A DNA stretch of 64,000 nucleotides from Paeniglutamicibacter terrestris (GTDB taxonomy: Bacteria; Actinomycetota; Actinomycetes; Actinomycetales; Micrococcaceae). The position numbers and the translations under genes are program-made. The DNA is taken from NCBI RefSeq assembly GCF_012271785.1, contig NZ_JAAWVT010000008.1, positions 124,001-188,000 of the forward strand, read 5' to 3'. The notes under the pieces are model-generated. The model saw nothing but the letters and a program-made list of their open reading frames with translations, did not search any database and was not told the origin of the DNA. Every line of letters starts with the position of its first letter. The first letter of the stretch is position 1. Positions 63,535 through 64,000 of this stretch are shown piece after piece.

Positions 63535-64000
63535 ATGGTCCCCGACTTCAGCAGCTTGGCCTTGCGCTGGGCCTGCACAAAGTACTGCACGGCTGCCACC
63601 ACATGGAGCACACAAGCCACCGCGAGCGTCCATGTGGCGATGTCACCCAGAATGGTCCCCTTGCCCCAGTTGGTATTTCCCAGGAGCAAAAATGGGGTGC
63701 CAATGAGCAAGAGCGCGGTCCGGATTTTGCCCAGGTTGCTGACTTTAAGGTGCGGGCTCCCCCTGAAGAGCACCAGCGTGTTGATGATCAGAATGAGATC
63801 CGGAATCACGATAGCGAAGACCAGCCACGCGGGCGCAATCTCGGTCGCGACGAAGGTGGAGGCAACAACGATGAGCGCTACCCGGTCGGCAACGGGATCC
63901 AACCATTTTCCTACCGTGGAAATCTGATCAAGGCGGCGTGCAGCATATCCGTCGATCCAGTCGGAGGAACCAAGGATCACCAGGGTGAGTGTGGCCCAAC
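63531..64000 (-). CDS. CDP-alcohol phosphatidyltransferase, N-terminus beyond window
   Basis: The frame runs into position 64000 without a stop, so the start is outside. The CDP-alcohol phosphatidyltransferase signature D-x2-DG-x2-AR-x8-G-x3-D-x3-D is complete in DWIDGYAARR to LDPVAD, with all catalytic aspartates present. Several helices follow. The enzyme transfers a phosphatidyl group from CDP-diacylglycerol to an alcohol (glycerol phosphate, inositol phosphate or similar). It overlaps the DMT transporter gene by four bases. Which alcohol is used is not readable here. Confidence 0.9.
   Translation of the reverse strand, partial: WATLTLVILGSSDWIDGYAARRLDQISTVGKWLDPVADRVALIVVASTFVATEIAPAWLVFAIVIPDLILIINTLVLFRGSPHLKVSNLGKIRTALLLIGTPFLLLGNTNWGKGTILGDIATWTLAVACVLHVVAAVQYFVQAQRKAKLLKSGTI

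Overview
The window is a high-G+C Gram-positive chromosome segment. It most likely comes from the family Micrococcaceae (Arthrobacter sensu lato or a close genus). This rests on recognisable protein family members and gene order (rpsB-tsf-pyrH-frr-cdsA ... dxr-rseP-ispG-GNAT-proS, almost all on the minus strand), not on a database search. There is no rRNA operon, transposase, integrase, phage gene or CRISPR array. One tRNA (anticodon CAU) is present. Both ends cut a gene: proS at position 1 and a CDP-alcohol phosphatidyltransferase at 64000.

Region by region (approximate kb). 0-9: proS, three related lipoproteins with an unknown four-helix membrane protein between two of them, a DUF4081-type GNAT protein, ispG and a YciI-like protein. 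9-19: an accessory block with a TetR/saccharopine-dehydrogenase-like operon carrying a perfect palindrome, an aldo/keto reductase, an SDR with a divergent MmyB-type regulator, and a fructan locus (levansucrase, GH32 fructosidase, LacI regulator, two CAAAACGTTTTG operators). 19-21.7: rseP and dxr. 21.8-53.5: a catabolic and transport block with the tripartite tricarboxylate transporter tctCBA and its divergent CitA/CitB-type two-component system; MaoC and acyl-CoA dehydrogenase with a TetR regulator; two complete peptide ABC operons in tandem; a branched-chain 2-oxoacid dehydrogenase operon (E1alpha, E1beta, E2) with a divergent Lrp; a solute:sodium symporter with its DUF485 partner; and a LytS/LytTR pair followed by a second small-subunit/symporter pair. 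53.6-58.8: a DivIVA-repeat protein, cdsA, frr, pyrH, tsf, rpsB. 59-64: a LytM-like M23 protein, two GT4 glycosyltransferases around the tRNA, a DMT-type transporter and a phosphatidyltransferase.

How it fits together: the conserved translation, lipid and isoprenoid backbone appears to have been opened at two points (between ispG and rseP, and between dxr and the DivIVA-repeat gene) to receive about 10 kb and 32 kb of uptake and catabolic genes. These genes suit a plant, soil or food niche: fructans, citrate-like acids, peptides, branched-chain amino acids and monocarboxylates. Two GTGA-N6-TCAC sites (CRP/GlxR-like) precede the second peptide-transporter operon and the first symporter operon, which suggests a shared catabolite signal.

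Least explained parts: the lipoprotein triplet with the embedded membrane protein (1.8-6.5 kb), the LytS-type kinase that lacks the usual multi-helix sensor and sits in a symporter operon, and the RNA structures around rpsB-tsf.
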